Assembly (NCBI RefSeq): GCF_025947365.1
Contig: NZ_CP110012.1
Coordinates: 372,001 to 436,000 of the forward strand
Source of the DNA: Flavobacterium sp. N502540
GTDB lineage: Bacteria; Bacteroidota; Bacteroidia; Flavobacteriales; Flavobacteriaceae
Reading direction: 5' to 3'
DNA: 64,000 nucleotides
Of this stretch, positions 18,566 to 26,871 are shown one piece after another. The notes under the pieces were generated by a model. The model made no database searches, was not told the origin of the DNA, and worked only from the letters and a program-made list of their open reading frames with translations. The position numbers and the translations under genes were made by a program. Within the stretch, counting starts at the first letter, position 1, and each line of letters starts with the position of its first letter.

Positions 18566-19351
18566 ATGGAATATTTGGGATATTTTGCTTCGATAATTAT
18601 TGGAATTTCACTGGGCCTTATTGGCGGCGGCGGGTCTATATTAACCATCCCGATTTTAGTGTATTTATTCAAAGTAAATCCGGAACAGGCTACTTCTTAT
18701 TCTTTATTTATTGTGGGATTAACCGCCATGTTTGGAAGTTACAGTCATTACAAAATGGGGAATCTTAAACTTAAATCGGCTTTGTACTTTGCCATTCCCT
18801 CTGTCATTTCGATTTTGATTATTAGGGAGGTTATTTTTCCTCAAATTGCTTCTACTCTGTTTTCTATAGCTTCGTATTCGGTTTCCAAAGATTTTCTCAT
18901 TATGATTATCTTCTCGGTATTGATGATTACGGCAGCGATTTCTATGATCCGAAAAAACAAACCTGAAATAAAAGCCACCGAAACTAATTATATTCAATTA
19001 AGCCTAATTGGCTTTTTAGTTGGAATTGTAACCGGATTTTTGGGTGCCGGAGGCGGTTTTCTAATTATTCCTGCACTGCTTTTCTTCGCTAATTTGCCCA
19101 TGAAACAAGCCGTGGGAACTTCTCTACTAATTATTACGATCAATTCTTCTATAGGATTTAGCGGTGATTTGTATATCGGTACTCCTATTGATTATACTTT
19201 TTTATTAGGAGTTTCGGCAATGGCGCTTTTCGGAATGTTTATAGGAAGTCAGCTTTCTAAAAAAATCGACGGGGCAAAACTAAAACCTATTTTTGGATGG
19301 TTTGTTCTCGTAATGGGCTTTTATATTATTACAAAAGAGGTTTTGTTTTAA
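18566..19351 (+). CDS. TauE/SafE-family sulfite/organosulfonate exporter
   Basis: An inner-membrane protein of 261 aa with about eight hydrophobic segments arranged in two homologous halves. Each half opens with a Gly-rich motif: IGGGGSILTIPILVYL near residue 20 and LGAGGGFLIIPALLFF near residue 160. The family exports sulfite, sulfonates or related anions. The Crp/Fnr gene is directly upstream with a rhodanese gene beyond it; persulfide-metabolism genes lie 5 kb downstream. This composition resembles BigR-type operons, where a TauE protein removes sulfite made by the persulfide dioxygenase. Confidence 0.9.
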   Translation: MEYLGYFASIIIGISLGLIGGGGSILTIPILVYLFKVNPEQATSYSLFIVGLTAMFGSYSHYKMGNLKLKSALYFAIPSVISILIIREVIFPQIASTLFSIASYSVSKDFLIMIIFSVLMITAAISMIRKNKPEIKATETNYIQLSLIGFLVGIVTGFLGAGGGFLIIPALLFFANLPMKQAVGTSLLIITINSSIGFSGDLYIGTPIDYTFLLGVSAMALFGMFIGSQLSKKIDGAKLKPIFGWFVLVMGFYIITKEVLF

Positions 19352-19471
19352 AAGTTTCAAGTTTCAAGCAGATTAGGCAGATTTTTATTTTAGTTTACTT
19401 GTAGAATATCTTTGCTAAAGATGTAAAAAAAAGCATAAAAACTTTATTTTTAAACCAAATAATCACAATCA

Positions 19472-19572
19472 TTGTCATTTCGACAAAGGAGAAATCTCCG
19501 CGAGAAGCTCTACAAAGATTGACTTTCGTTGCGGAGTTACTTGCGGAGTTTCCTCGTACCTTGGAATGACAA
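19472..19572. repeat. GTCATTTCG-family palindromic repeat, copy 1
   Basis: An imperfect long palindrome. The left arm begins TTGTCATTTCGACAAAGGAG (19472), the right arm ends with CCTTGGAATGAC. It is the most degenerate of three copies in the window; the others are at 23250-23365 and 43864-43966. It lies between two converging genes. A short TTTCAAG tandem (19353-19372) precedes it. Confidence 0.7.
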
Positions 19573-19605
19573 AAGTGCACAGGCTAACTTTACATTCAAA
19601 CCTTT

Positions 19606-20052
19606 TTACTTCCACCAATAATAATAGTTATGCTGATCGTCGTATTCAAAACCACAGCGCGGATATAACTGATTGCCAATATCATTTGTCTTTTCGGTTT
19701 CCAGCATCAAGCCACAAGCATTTGTTTCCTCACACCATTCTTTACTGCGATCAATTAATGCTACAGAAAATCCTTTACCTCTGTAATCGGGATGCACAAA
19801 AAGATCATTTAGTAACCATAGTCTTTGCATTTTAGTAGAGCTAAATATTTTATAAAGCTGTACAAAGCCAACTGCTTTTCCGTCTGCAATCGCTAAAAAA
19901 ATATCCGACTCATTATGCAACAATCGTTCTTTAAGAAATGCTTTTCCTGCCTCAACATCAGATTTCTGACGATAGAAAACACGATAGAGGTCAAAAAGTT
20001 CGGCTGTTTCATTAAGATCTTCAATACTTGCTTTTTTGATTTGGTAATCCAT
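19606..20052 (-). CDS. GNAT-family N-acetyltransferase
   Basis: A 148-aa acetyltransferase. The acetyl-CoA binding loop is VHPDYRGKGFSVALIDRSK, preceded by the strand LWLLNDLFV and followed by MLETEKTNDIGNQLYPRCGF, the alpha4 region typical of the COG0456-like subgroup. The open frame extends much further upstream, but the sequence before ATG 20052 (MDYQIKKASIEDL) is low-complexity non-GNAT sequence. The substrate is unknown. It is isolated between repeat-rich spacers. Confidence 0.85.
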   Translation of the reverse strand: MDYQIKKASIEDLNETAELFDLYRVFYRQKSDVEAGKAFLKERLLHNESDIFLAIADGKAVGFVQLYKIFSSTKMQRLWLLNDLFVHPDYRGKGFSVALIDRSKEWCEETNACGLMLETEKTNDIGNQLYPRCGFEYDDQHNYYYWWK

Positions 20053-20683
20053 TATTTTAAATTTTGAGATTAAAAGAACGAAAATATTGCAAAATCTAAA
20101 CTCTTTTATAGTCCAGATTTCATAAAACGGGATCATCCAGAGCTTAATTCTTTTCAGGAGATTCTTAAAAATTATCTCTTTTACTATTTCTGTTAAACCC
20201 TGAATTTTGATCAATATGAAAACCCAAAGAAAATACAACCTAAAAATTACTCACATTCTAAACCTTGCGCTCTGAAAGAGCCTTGGCAACAACATGGTGG
20301 GAAGCATTATGAATAAAAAAGATTATGATGATAAGCCCTGAAAGGGCGAAAGCCTAATCTCAAAAAAAAATATCCTTTATATATTTTTGAGAAACATTTA
20401 TTCTTCTTTAATCTATTACTACTCATTTTCTTTAGCCCTTTCAGGGCGATATTCACTTCTTCTTAATTCGTAGTGCGATGCACTACGTTAATACTTTAAG
20501 GCTTTCAGCCTATTTTTAAAGGTTTCAAATCACAAATTTTATAAGAATAATCTTTTACAACTTTACCTAACAACTCTTTTTTTGCTAAAGCCATCTCGGA
20601 ATCAAACAAAAAAACCGTTGGTTAAAACCAACGGCTATGCATATCATTAATTCGTGAAATTTTTGAATTCGCGGCTATAAAAT
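20053..20683. repeat. 631-bp spacer with nested palindromes
   Basis: No gene is apparent. GCCCTGAAAGGGC (20335-20347) and GCCCTTTCAGGGC (20435-20447) are exact inverse complements and each is nearly self-complementary. Two hairpins follow: GTAGTGC/GCACTAC (20470-20486) and AGGCT-TTC-AGCCT (20499-20511). A CTCTGAAAGAGCC element sits near 20270. A degenerate ATTCGTGAA...GAATTCGCGGC half-element (20650-20674) resembles the repeats around the GxxExxY gene. The cydB terminator is at 20615-20634. Confidence 0.7.
20615..20634 (-). terminator. cydAB: Rho-independent terminator of cydAB
   Basis: CCGTTGGTT (20615-20623) pairs with AACCAACGG (20626-20634). The plus-strand A-run to the left becomes a run of seven U in the minus transcript. 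It lies 50 bp downstream of the cydB stop. Confidence 0.8.
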
Positions 20684-21760
20684 CTAATGTTCTCCATACC
20701 CGATATCATCCATCTTCCCGCTAAAAACACGGTATTGAATAACAAAATAGACGATCACTAAAAACAATGCAATGAAAAACCAATTCATCCCGGCGCTCAG
20801 TCCGTATTCATGAGCCGCAGTGTTGTAAATGGTTAAGGACGGATTTACATGATTCGTAGAAGGCAAAACATTCGGAAAAATGGAAACGGCAGTTGAGGCA
20901 AATCCACCTACCAAAAACAGAGATGAAAACAAAAATCCATAGCCGTCTTTTTTCCACGAACGTACTTTGAATAATCCTAAAATCCCAACAAAAGTCATCA
21001 ATGGAAAAAACCAAAGAATTGGATTCTCTACAAAATTATGGAAAGGCTTTGGCTCAATAAAATGCCAGATCTGCAATGAAATGCACACCAAAACCAACAA
21101 AACAATATTCAATTTAAAAACAACATTTTTAAGCTGTGGATTCAAAGCTGAATTAGTTTTAAAGATGATCCAGTTCGCACCGTGGATGGTTAAGGAAACT
21201 ACACTCACAATCCCCAGAAAAAGTGTAAACCAGTCTATAATCCCTAATTCACTTGCCTGCGGACTAAAAGTTGGATTCCACAATGGCAAAAAGAAATAAT
21301 GTGCCTCCTGGGTTGAAACGCCGTTGGTAACCATTCCAAGGTTGACACCACGCACGATATTCCCCAAGGCAATTCCGAAGAATAAAGCCAACAGTAAACT
21401 CGCCATTCCGAAAGCCTTATCCCAGATTGCTTCCCACATGGGATGATGCACCTGTCCGCGCATTTCCAAACCAATGGCACGAAAGATCAGTAACCATAAA
21501 ATCATGATCAAAGGCAGATAAAATCCGCTGAAAGAAGAAGCATACAAAGTAGGAAAAGCAAAAAACAAAACTCCTCCTGCAGCGATAATCCATACTTCGT
21601 TGGCATCCCAAAACGGACCGATTGCATTTGTAATTGCTTTTTTATCTTTTTCTGTTTTGGCAAAAAATAAATGAATAATTCCTGCTCCAAAATCATAACC
21701 GTCTAACACAATATAAACGGCCAAAATTCCCATTAAAACTATGTACCAAAAAAATTCCAT
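20684..21760 (-). CDS. cydB: Cytochrome bd quinol oxidase subunit II
   Basis: The partner subunit of the bd-type terminal oxidase in the inner membrane, 358 aa with about nine TM segments. The N-terminus carries VLDGYDFGAGIIHLFF, then FWDANEVWIIAAGGVLFFAF and the loop RAIGLEMRGQVHHPMWE, all characteristic of CydB. It begins 2 bp after the cydA stop, so the two are translationally linked. No cydX-like small ORF was recognised between its stop and the terminator. Confidence 0.96.
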   Translation of the reverse strand: MEFFWYIVLMGILAVYIVLDGYDFGAGIIHLFFAKTEKDKKAITNAIGPFWDANEVWIIAAGGVLFFAFPTLYASSFSGFYLPLIMILWLLIFRAIGLEMRGQVHHPMWEAIWDKAFGMASLLLALFFGIALGNIVRGVNLGMVTNGVSTQEAHYFFLPLWNPTFSPQASELGIIDWFTLFLGIVSVVSLTIHGANWIIFKTNSALNPQLKNVVFKLNIVLLVLVCISLQIWHFIEPKPFHNFVENPILWFFPLMTFVGILGLFKVRSWKKDGYGFLFSSLFLVGGFASTAVSIFPNVLPSTNHVNPSLTIYNTAAHEYGLSAGMNWFFIALFLVIVYFVIQYRVFSGKMDDIGYGEH

Positions 21761-21762
21761 AC

Positions 21763-23106
21763 TTATATATTTTCAGTTATGACTTCAGTGTGAGGTCCTT
21801 TATTGATAATTTTTCCAATCAAAAGCAAAAACAGCATTCCCAATAAAAGATACAATCCTATAAAACCCAATAAAGTAAATAGTGTATTTCCGGAAGATAC
21901 GGTTGGAGAGGCTCCGGCTGCAGTTCTCATTAAATTATAAACAAGCCAGGGTTGTCTTCCCAGCTCCGCCGTATACCATCCGGTAGTATTGGCAATGTAG
22001 GGGAATGGCATCATGAAGAGCAAGGACCAAAGAATCCATTTGGTTTCGTACAATTTACCTCTGATCAATTGAAACAAGGCCAAAGACATCAAACCAATAA
22101 AAACTGTTCCAAGTCCCACCATAATATGATACGCATAATATAAACCTGAAATATTAGTTGGATGGAGATCTTCTTCAAACTGATCCAATCCCTTTATTTC
22201 CTGCTCCCAGTTTCCATAAGTCAGGAAACTTAAAATATTAGGTACGGCAATTTTATTATCTAATTTTTTGTCTTTCACATCGGGCTGACCGATTAAAACA
22301 ATTTCAGATCCTTTTTTCTCAGTATGGAAAATTCCTTCCATTGCCGCGAAAGTTACCGGCTGATATTTCACCACATTCTTGGCTAATAAATCTCCTGTTG
22401 GAACAGCCACAATCATACTTGAAATCAATCCAAATATCACTCCCGTTTTGAGAAACAATTTTCCGAAAACAATATTCTTTTTGCTTAAAATATAGAAAGA
22501 ACCAATTCCCGCCACAACAAAAGAACTTGTAATTAAAGAAGCGGCCTGATTGTGCAGATACGATGGCCATAACCAGGGGTTTAAAAACAATGCTTTGAAA
22601 TTGGTCAGTACAAATTTCCCGTTCTCCAGAATCTCATAGCCTACCGGATTCTGCATCCACGAATGTGTTGCGATAATTAAGTAACCACTTGCCCAGGAAC
22701 CGATACAGATTAGTAATCCCGTAACAAAATGCCATTTATGTCCCAGTAATTTTTCTCCAAACAAAAACAGACCTAAAAAAGAGGATTCCAGAAAAAACGA
22801 AAACATACCTTCCATGGCTAATGTCTGACCGATAATCCCTCCGGTTAACTCGGAGAACTTTGCCCAGTTGGTCCCAAATTGAAACTCCATCGGAATTCCA
22901 GTTACCACCCCCATCGCAAAATTCAGGGCGAAGATTTTCATCCAGAAATGGGTGGCATGATTGTATTGTTCGTTTTTAGTTTTGAGATATTTCCATTTGA
23001 AGTACACAATGATCAGCGAAAGACCCATTGTAAGTTGCGGAAAAAGATAGTGAAAAGTAATTGTGAAGGCGAATTGCATTCGGTCATAAAAAAGCATTTC
23101 TTCCAT
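21763..23106 (-). CDS. cydA: Cytochrome bd quinol oxidase subunit I
   Basis: The quinol-oxidising, heme-bearing subunit, 447 aa (short Q-loop class). The high-spin heme ligand is His19 in QFAFTITFHYLFPQLTMG, as in characterised CydA proteins. Further landmarks are PMEFQFGTNWAKFSELTGGI, the helix HSWMQNPVGYE, and GRQPWLVYNLMRT near the C-terminus. The enzyme reduces oxygen to water with quinol, generates proton motive force without pumping, and tolerates sulfide, cyanide and nitric oxide. Its position among sulfur-handling genes fits sulfide-resistant respiration; that link is inference. Confidence 0.97.
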   Translation of the reverse strand: MEEMLFYDRMQFAFTITFHYLFPQLTMGLSLIIVYFKWKYLKTKNEQYNHATHFWMKIFALNFAMGVVTGIPMEFQFGTNWAKFSELTGGIIGQTLAMEGMFSFFLESSFLGLFLFGEKLLGHKWHFVTGLLICIGSWASGYLIIATHSWMQNPVGYEILENGKFVLTNFKALFLNPWLWPSYLHNQAASLITSSFVVAGIGSFYILSKKNIVFGKLFLKTGVIFGLISSMIVAVPTGDLLAKNVVKYQPVTFAAMEGIFHTEKKGSEIVLIGQPDVKDKKLDNKIAVPNILSFLTYGNWEQEIKGLDQFEEDLHPTNISGLYYAYHIMVGLGTVFIGLMSLALFQLIRGKLYETKWILWSLLFMMPFPYIANTTGWYTAELGRQPWLVYNLMRTAAGASPTVSSGNTLFTLLGFIGLYLLLGMLFLLLIGKIINKGPHTEVITENI

Positions 23107-23249
23107 AGTGGTAATTTATTTATGAAGTCCAACAAATTTACCCATTAAAACCCGAAAGTCCTGCCTTTAAAAAAAGTTTATCGCCCGATATTTGTTAAAC
23201 TTTTCAACAATTTAGCTGTACAAACTGCACTTATGTTTTTAAGCCAGAA

Positions 23250-23365
23250 TTGTCATTTCGACCGAAGGAAGAAATCGCATTAGGAAATCCGCAAACAAAA
23301 TAGCCAATCTTTGTCGAGCTTCTTGTATCATTGCGTGCGATTTCTCCCTTCGGTCGAAATGACAA
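23250..23365. repeat. GTCATTTCG-family palindromic repeat, copy 2 (best copy)
   Basis: 30-bp arms at 23250-23279 and 23336-23365 match as inverse complements at 29 of 30 positions; the arm begins TTGTCATTTCGACCGAAGG. The 56-bp centre holds AATCTTTGTCGAGCTTCTTG, related to the centre of the other copies. It lies 144 bp upstream of cydA and 11 bp past the HD-protein stop; a transcript crossing it would form a very stable stem. Confidence 0.85.
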
Positions 23366-23376
23366 GATCATCCATA

Positions 23377-23970
23377 CTATTCTTTCTTCAAAATCCCTTT
23401 TTCAACACTTTCGTTTATTAATCCTTCGGCATAACTCCATAATATTCTAGAACCTTCTTTGATCACGCTCTTTTTCTCGTACACTTTATCATAACTTACA
23501 CCAAACTCTTTCCAGGTTCCTCCATTGTTAGAAGTATTCTGTAATAAAGGCTCTAAACGATCCATAGATCTGGCAAATTTAGCTTCGTTAGTTTCACCTG
23601 CTTCAAATTCTTCCCAAATAGCAATTAATTCTTCGGCCTGTTTTTTCGGGAGCAAACCAAAAATACGATTCGCCGCCAATCGTTCTTCATCAGTGTTAGA
23701 ATGATTTTTCTGTGAATCATATATAAAGGTATCACCTGCATCAATTTCTACAATATCGTGTATCAAAACCATTTTCACGACTTTCAAGACATCAATCGGG
23801 GCATCTGAATGTTCGGCCAAAACGATTGCCATTAAAGCCAAATGCCAACTGTGCTCTGCGTCATTTTCGTTTCGGTCACTATTAAACAGCTTCGTTTTTC
23901 GCTGAATGTATTTTACTTTATCAATTTCTTTTATAAAAGCAATCTGATTCAATAAATCTTCTGTATTCAT
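23377..23970 (-). CDS. HD-domain nucleotidase-like phosphohydrolase (YfbR/HDDC2 type)
   Basis: A 197-aa metal-dependent phosphohydrolase. The HD signature is split as H...HD: AEHSWHLALMA supplies the first His and MVLIHDIVEIDAGDTF supplies the His-Asp pair. The pattern matches 5'-deoxynucleotidase YfbR / HDDC2-like proteins that hydrolyse dNMPs. The family length is about 190-200 aa, as here. ATG 23970 (MNTEDLLNQIAF) was chosen over an upstream start whose added residues have no family resemblance. It is transcribed away from the metallo-beta-lactamase fusion gene. Confidence 0.85.
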   Translation of the reverse strand: MNTEDLLNQIAFIKEIDKVKYIQRKTKLFNSDRNENDAEHSWHLALMAIVLAEHSDAPIDVLKVVKMVLIHDIVEIDAGDTFIYDSQKNHSNTDEERLAANRIFGLLPKKQAEELIAIWEEFEAGETNEAKFARSMDRLEPLLQNTSNNGGTWKEFGVSYDKVYEKKSVIKEGSRILWSYAEGLINESVEKGILKKE

Positions 23971-24147
23971 TTTGTAACTGTTTATGTGTTTTAAAATGAC
24001 ATTCGTCATATGCAAAATTATAAGTTAAAGCTTAATTGCACGAGTTTAAATCAAATAATATCACTTCTATGATAAAATCCGCTTTTTATTTCACCCCGAA
24101 ATTAAATTTCTGTAACAATAGTCACTTAATTTCCCGAAAAACAGACT

Positions 24148-24155
24148 TACCTTTG
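24148..24155 (+). promoter_or_regulatory. Probable -7 promoter box
   Basis: TACCTTTG matches the Bacteroidota -7 consensus TAnnTTTG and lies 26 bp before the ATG of the metallo-beta-lactamase fusion gene. A clear -33 TTTG was not found. Confidence 0.4.
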
Positions 24156-24181
24156 TATCACATTATTTTAGATTTCAAATC

Positions 24182-25597
24182 ATGAAAATAGAACAAATTT
24201 ACACCGGCTGCCTTGCGCAGGGTGCCTATTATATTACTTCAAATGGCGAAGCCGCAATTATTGATCCGTTAAGAGAAATTCAGCCTTACTTAGACCGTTT
24301 AGAGCGTGATCAGGTAAAATTGAAATATATTTTTGAAACGCATTTTCACGCCGATTTTGTTTCCGGACATGTCGATTTAAGCAAAGAAACTCAGGCGCCA
24401 ATCGTTTACGGACCCAACGCTGCCTGCGAATTTGACTGTATTTCGGCAAAAGACGGACAAGAATTCAAAATTGGAAATATCACCATCAAAGCGCTGCATA
24501 CTCCGGGTCATACCATGGAAAGCACCACTTATTTACTGATTGATGAAAACGGAAAAGATCACGCCATTTTCTCTGGAGACACTTTATTTATTGGAGATGT
24601 TGGACGTCCGGATTTAGCTCAGAAAGCTGCCGGAATGACACAAGACCAATTAGCCGGGATTTTATACCACTCGCTACGCGATAAAATTATGACTTTGGCT
24701 GATGATGTGATCGTTTATCCTGCACATGGTGCGGGAAGCGCCTGCGGAAAAAACATGAGCAAAGAAACGGTTTCTACAATAGGAAATCAAAAAGTGAACA
24801 ACTATGCGTTGCGCGCCAATATGACCGAGGCTGAGTTTATTGCTGAGGTCACAGACGGATTATTGCCGCCTCCCGCCTATTTCAGTATGAATGTGGCGAT
24901 GAACAAACAAGGTTACGAAAGTTTTGAAACGGTTTTGTACAATGGAATGAAAACCATAAAAGCAGAAGAATTTGAAGCCGTAGCTGAAGAAACAGGCGCT
25001 TTGATTCTGGATACCAGAAGTGCTGCCAATTTTAGTAAAGGATTTATTCCGCAATCTATTAATATTGGAATCAATGGTGATTTTGCTCCTTGGGTCGGAA
25101 CTTTAATTGGTGATGTAAAACAACCTATTATTTTGGTAACGGAAACCGGTCTTGAAGAAGAAACCGTAACCCGTTTAAGCCGAGTAGGATTTGACTCGAT
25201 TATTGGTCATTTAGAAGGAGGTTTTGAAGCCTGGCAAAAAGCAGGTTACGAAGTGGACACCGTAAACAGAATCACTGCTCAACAATTTTCAAATGAGTTC
25301 AAATTCGGAGAAGACAAAGTAATCGACATTCGTAAAGAAACGGAATATGCTGCAGAGCACATCGAAGACGCTTACAGCAAACCATTGGCTTATATTAATG
25401 ATTGGGTAAAAGACATTAACCCGAACGAACATTTTTATCTGCATTGCGCCGGAGGATATCGCAGTATGATTGCTGCTTCGATTTTACAGGCTCGCGGTTT
25501 CAGAAATTTTAGCGAAATTGAAGGCGGTTTTGGAGCCATTTCTAAAACAGAAACTCCAAAATCAGATTTTGTTTGTCAAAGTAAAGTGTTAAAGTAA
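24182..25597 (+). CDS. Metallo-beta-lactamase/double-rhodanese fusion, persulfide dioxygenase-like
   Basis: A 471-aa fusion. Residues 1-240 form an ETHE1/Blh-like metallo-beta-lactamase fold with the metal motif THFHADFVSGH (His54, His56, Asp58), then HTPGHT, GDTLFIGDVGRPDL and YPAHGAGSACG. ETHE1 proteins oxidise glutathione or other persulfides to sulfite. The first rhodanese (about 260-355) has TETG where the active Cys loop should be and is probably non-catalytic. The second (about 365-460) has an intact loop HCAGGYRS. Two YeeE/YedE transporters follow, giving an operon very like BigR-type sulfide detoxification sets. Cofactor thiol and exact reaction are inferred. Confidence 0.9.
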   Translation: MKIEQIYTGCLAQGAYYITSNGEAAIIDPLREIQPYLDRLERDQVKLKYIFETHFHADFVSGHVDLSKETQAPIVYGPNAACEFDCISAKDGQEFKIGNITIKALHTPGHTMESTTYLLIDENGKDHAIFSGDTLFIGDVGRPDLAQKAAGMTQDQLAGILYHSLRDKIMTLADDVIVYPAHGAGSACGKNMSKETVSTIGNQKVNNYALRANMTEAEFIAEVTDGLLPPPAYFSMNVAMNKQGYESFETVLYNGMKTIKAEEFEAVAEETGALILDTRSAANFSKGFIPQSINIGINGDFAPWVGTLIGDVKQPIILVTETGLEEETVTRLSRVGFDSIIGHLEGGFEAWQKAGYEVDTVNRITAQQFSNEFKFGEDKVIDIRKETEYAAEHIEDAYSKPLAYINDWVKDINPNEHFYLHCAGGYRSMIAASILQARGFRNFSEIEGGFGAISKTETPKSDFVCQSKVLK

Positions 25598-25735
25598 CAA
25601 AGGTAAGGGGGTACAAAGGCGCAAAGTTTTTTCTTTGAATCTCTAAATCTTTGCCTCTTTGCACCTAAAAAATAAAGATATAAACAACAAAGGTTTCTCC
25701 TTTGAACCTCTGAACCTCTACCTCTTTGAACCTAA
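25597..25735. repeat. CAAAGG/CCTTTG word-built palindromic spacer
   Basis: The 150-bp gap between the fusion gene and the first YeeE/YedE gene is filled by iterated words such as CAAAGG, GCAAAG, CTCTTTG and GAACCTC, with complementary halves that can fold back on each other. The same family occurs at 57873-58172. The gap does not contain an obvious promoter or terminator U tract. Confidence 0.7.
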
Positions 25736-25747
25736 AAAAAAATAAAA

Positions 25748-26311
25748 ATGCTAGAAATCTTAAAAGAACCTTGGCCTTGGTACGTTTCCGGGCCGCTTAT
25801 CGGATTAACTGTTCCTGTTTTATTGATTCTCGGAAATAAATCTTTCGGAATCAGTTCCTCACTTCGTCACATTTGTGCGGCTTGTATTCCGGCTAATATT
25901 TCTTTCTTTAAATACGACTGGAAAAAAGAAAGCTGGAATTTATTCTTCGTTTTCGGAATTTTCCTGGGTGGAGTCATTGCTGCTTATTTCCTGGCAAATC
26001 CAAATCCAATAGAAATTAGTCCCGAATTATCAACGAAATTAGCTGCCTACGGAATCACCGATTATAACGGTTTAGTTCCTGCACAATTATTCTCCTGGGA
26101 AAGTTTATTCACGCTTCGTGGTTTTATCATGATTGTGGTAGGCGGATTTTTGGTAGGTTTTGGAACACGTTATGCGGGCGGATGTACTAGCGGACATGCC
26201 ATTATGGGAATTTCAAATTTACAGTGGCCATCTTTAGTAGCGACAATCTGTTTTATGATTGGAGGCTTTGTAATGACACTTTTGATCTTACCTTATATTC
26301 TTTCACTTTAA
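25748..26311 (+). CDS. YeeE/YedE-family half transporter, subunit A
   Basis: An inner-membrane protein of 187 aa, half the size of full-length YeeE thiosulfate transporters. It has about five hydrophobic segments. The family motif GTRYAGGCTSGHAIMG carries the functional Cys146, and a second Cys pair occurs as HICAAC (residues 43 and 46). In thiosulfate uptake proteins these Cys residues relay the anion through the membrane. The second half is the next gene, starting 10 bp downstream, so the two probably form a heterodimeric transporter of thiosulfate or a related sulfur species. Confidence 0.88.
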   Translation: MLEILKEPWPWYVSGPLIGLTVPVLLILGNKSFGISSSLRHICAACIPANISFFKYDWKKESWNLFFVFGIFLGGVIAAYFLANPNPIEISPELSTKLAAYGITDYNGLVPAQLFSWESLFTLRGFIMIVVGGFLVGFGTRYAGGCTSGHAIMGISNLQWPSLVATICFMIGGFVMTLLILPYILSL

Positions 26312-26321
26312 AATTTCAAAA

Positions 26322-26798
26322 ATGAGTTTAGAAAATAAAATAGTCGACGGCGAGGGAATCAATGCAAGCCAGAAAAAAGAAACAGTCTTTGGAAATCTTA
26401 AATATTTAATCGTTGGTATCTTTTTCGGAATCGTATTCGTAAAAACTGAAATCATAAGCTGGTTCCGTATCCAGGAAATGTTCCATCTTGAATCATTTCA
26501 TATGTACGGTGTAATTGGAAGTGCAGTTGCTGTTGGAGTAATCTCCGTATTTCTTATTAAAAAGTTCAACATAAAAACACTGCAAGGCGAAAAAATCGAA
26601 ATTCAGCCCAAAACATTCAGCAAAGGACAAATTTATGGGGGTCTTTTATTTGGTTTTGGATGGGCCATTACCGGCGCTTGTCCCGGACCACTATTTGCTC
26701 AAATTGGTACTGGTGCAACTGTTATTATTGTAACGCTGATAAGTGCCATCTTTGGAACCTGGGTTTATGGTTTTATTAAAGACAAATTGCCTCACTAA
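26322..26798 (+). CDS. YeeE/YedE-family half transporter, subunit B (DUF6691-like)
   Basis: A 158-aa membrane protein with about four hydrophobic segments that complements the preceding half transporter. The conserved motif is GFGWAITGACPGPLFAQIG with Cys120, equivalent to the second Cys motif of full-length YeeE. It begins 10 bp after subunit A and ends before a strong hairpin, so it closes the operon that starts with the metallo-beta-lactamase/rhodanese fusion. Direction and substrate (thiosulfate, sulfide or persulfide) are not decided by sequence. Confidence 0.88.
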   Translation: MSLENKIVDGEGINASQKKETVFGNLKYLIVGIFFGIVFVKTEIISWFRIQEMFHLESFHMYGVIGSAVAVGVISVFLIKKFNIKTLQGEKIEIQPKTFSKGQIYGGLLFGFGWAITGACPGPLFAQIGTGATVIIVTLISAIFGTWVYGFIKDKLPH

Positions 26799-26823
26799 TA
26801 TTCTTACTTATATTATACAAATC

Positions 26824-26856
26824 AAACCCGACAAGTTTTAAAAACCTGTCGGGTTT
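26824..26856 (+). terminator. Terminator hairpin, AAACCCGACA family, copy 1
   Basis: AAACCCGACAAGTTTT (26824-26839) pairs with AAAACCTGTCGGGTTT (26841-26856) with a single mismatch and almost no loop. It follows the YeeE/YedE operon. A close relative follows the next gene at 27416-27450. Confidence 0.75.
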
Positions 26857-26871
26857 ACTAATAGCTAACAG

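Noticed and set aside
19566..19835. An 89-codon plus-strand open frame
   Set aside because: It is antisense to the well-supported GNAT gene and the product resembles no family.
25748..26798. Frameshifted full-length YeeE gene
   Set aside because: The two halves are separated by a proper stop, a 10-bp gap and an ATG; the two-gene form is a known arrangement, so it is not a broken gene.
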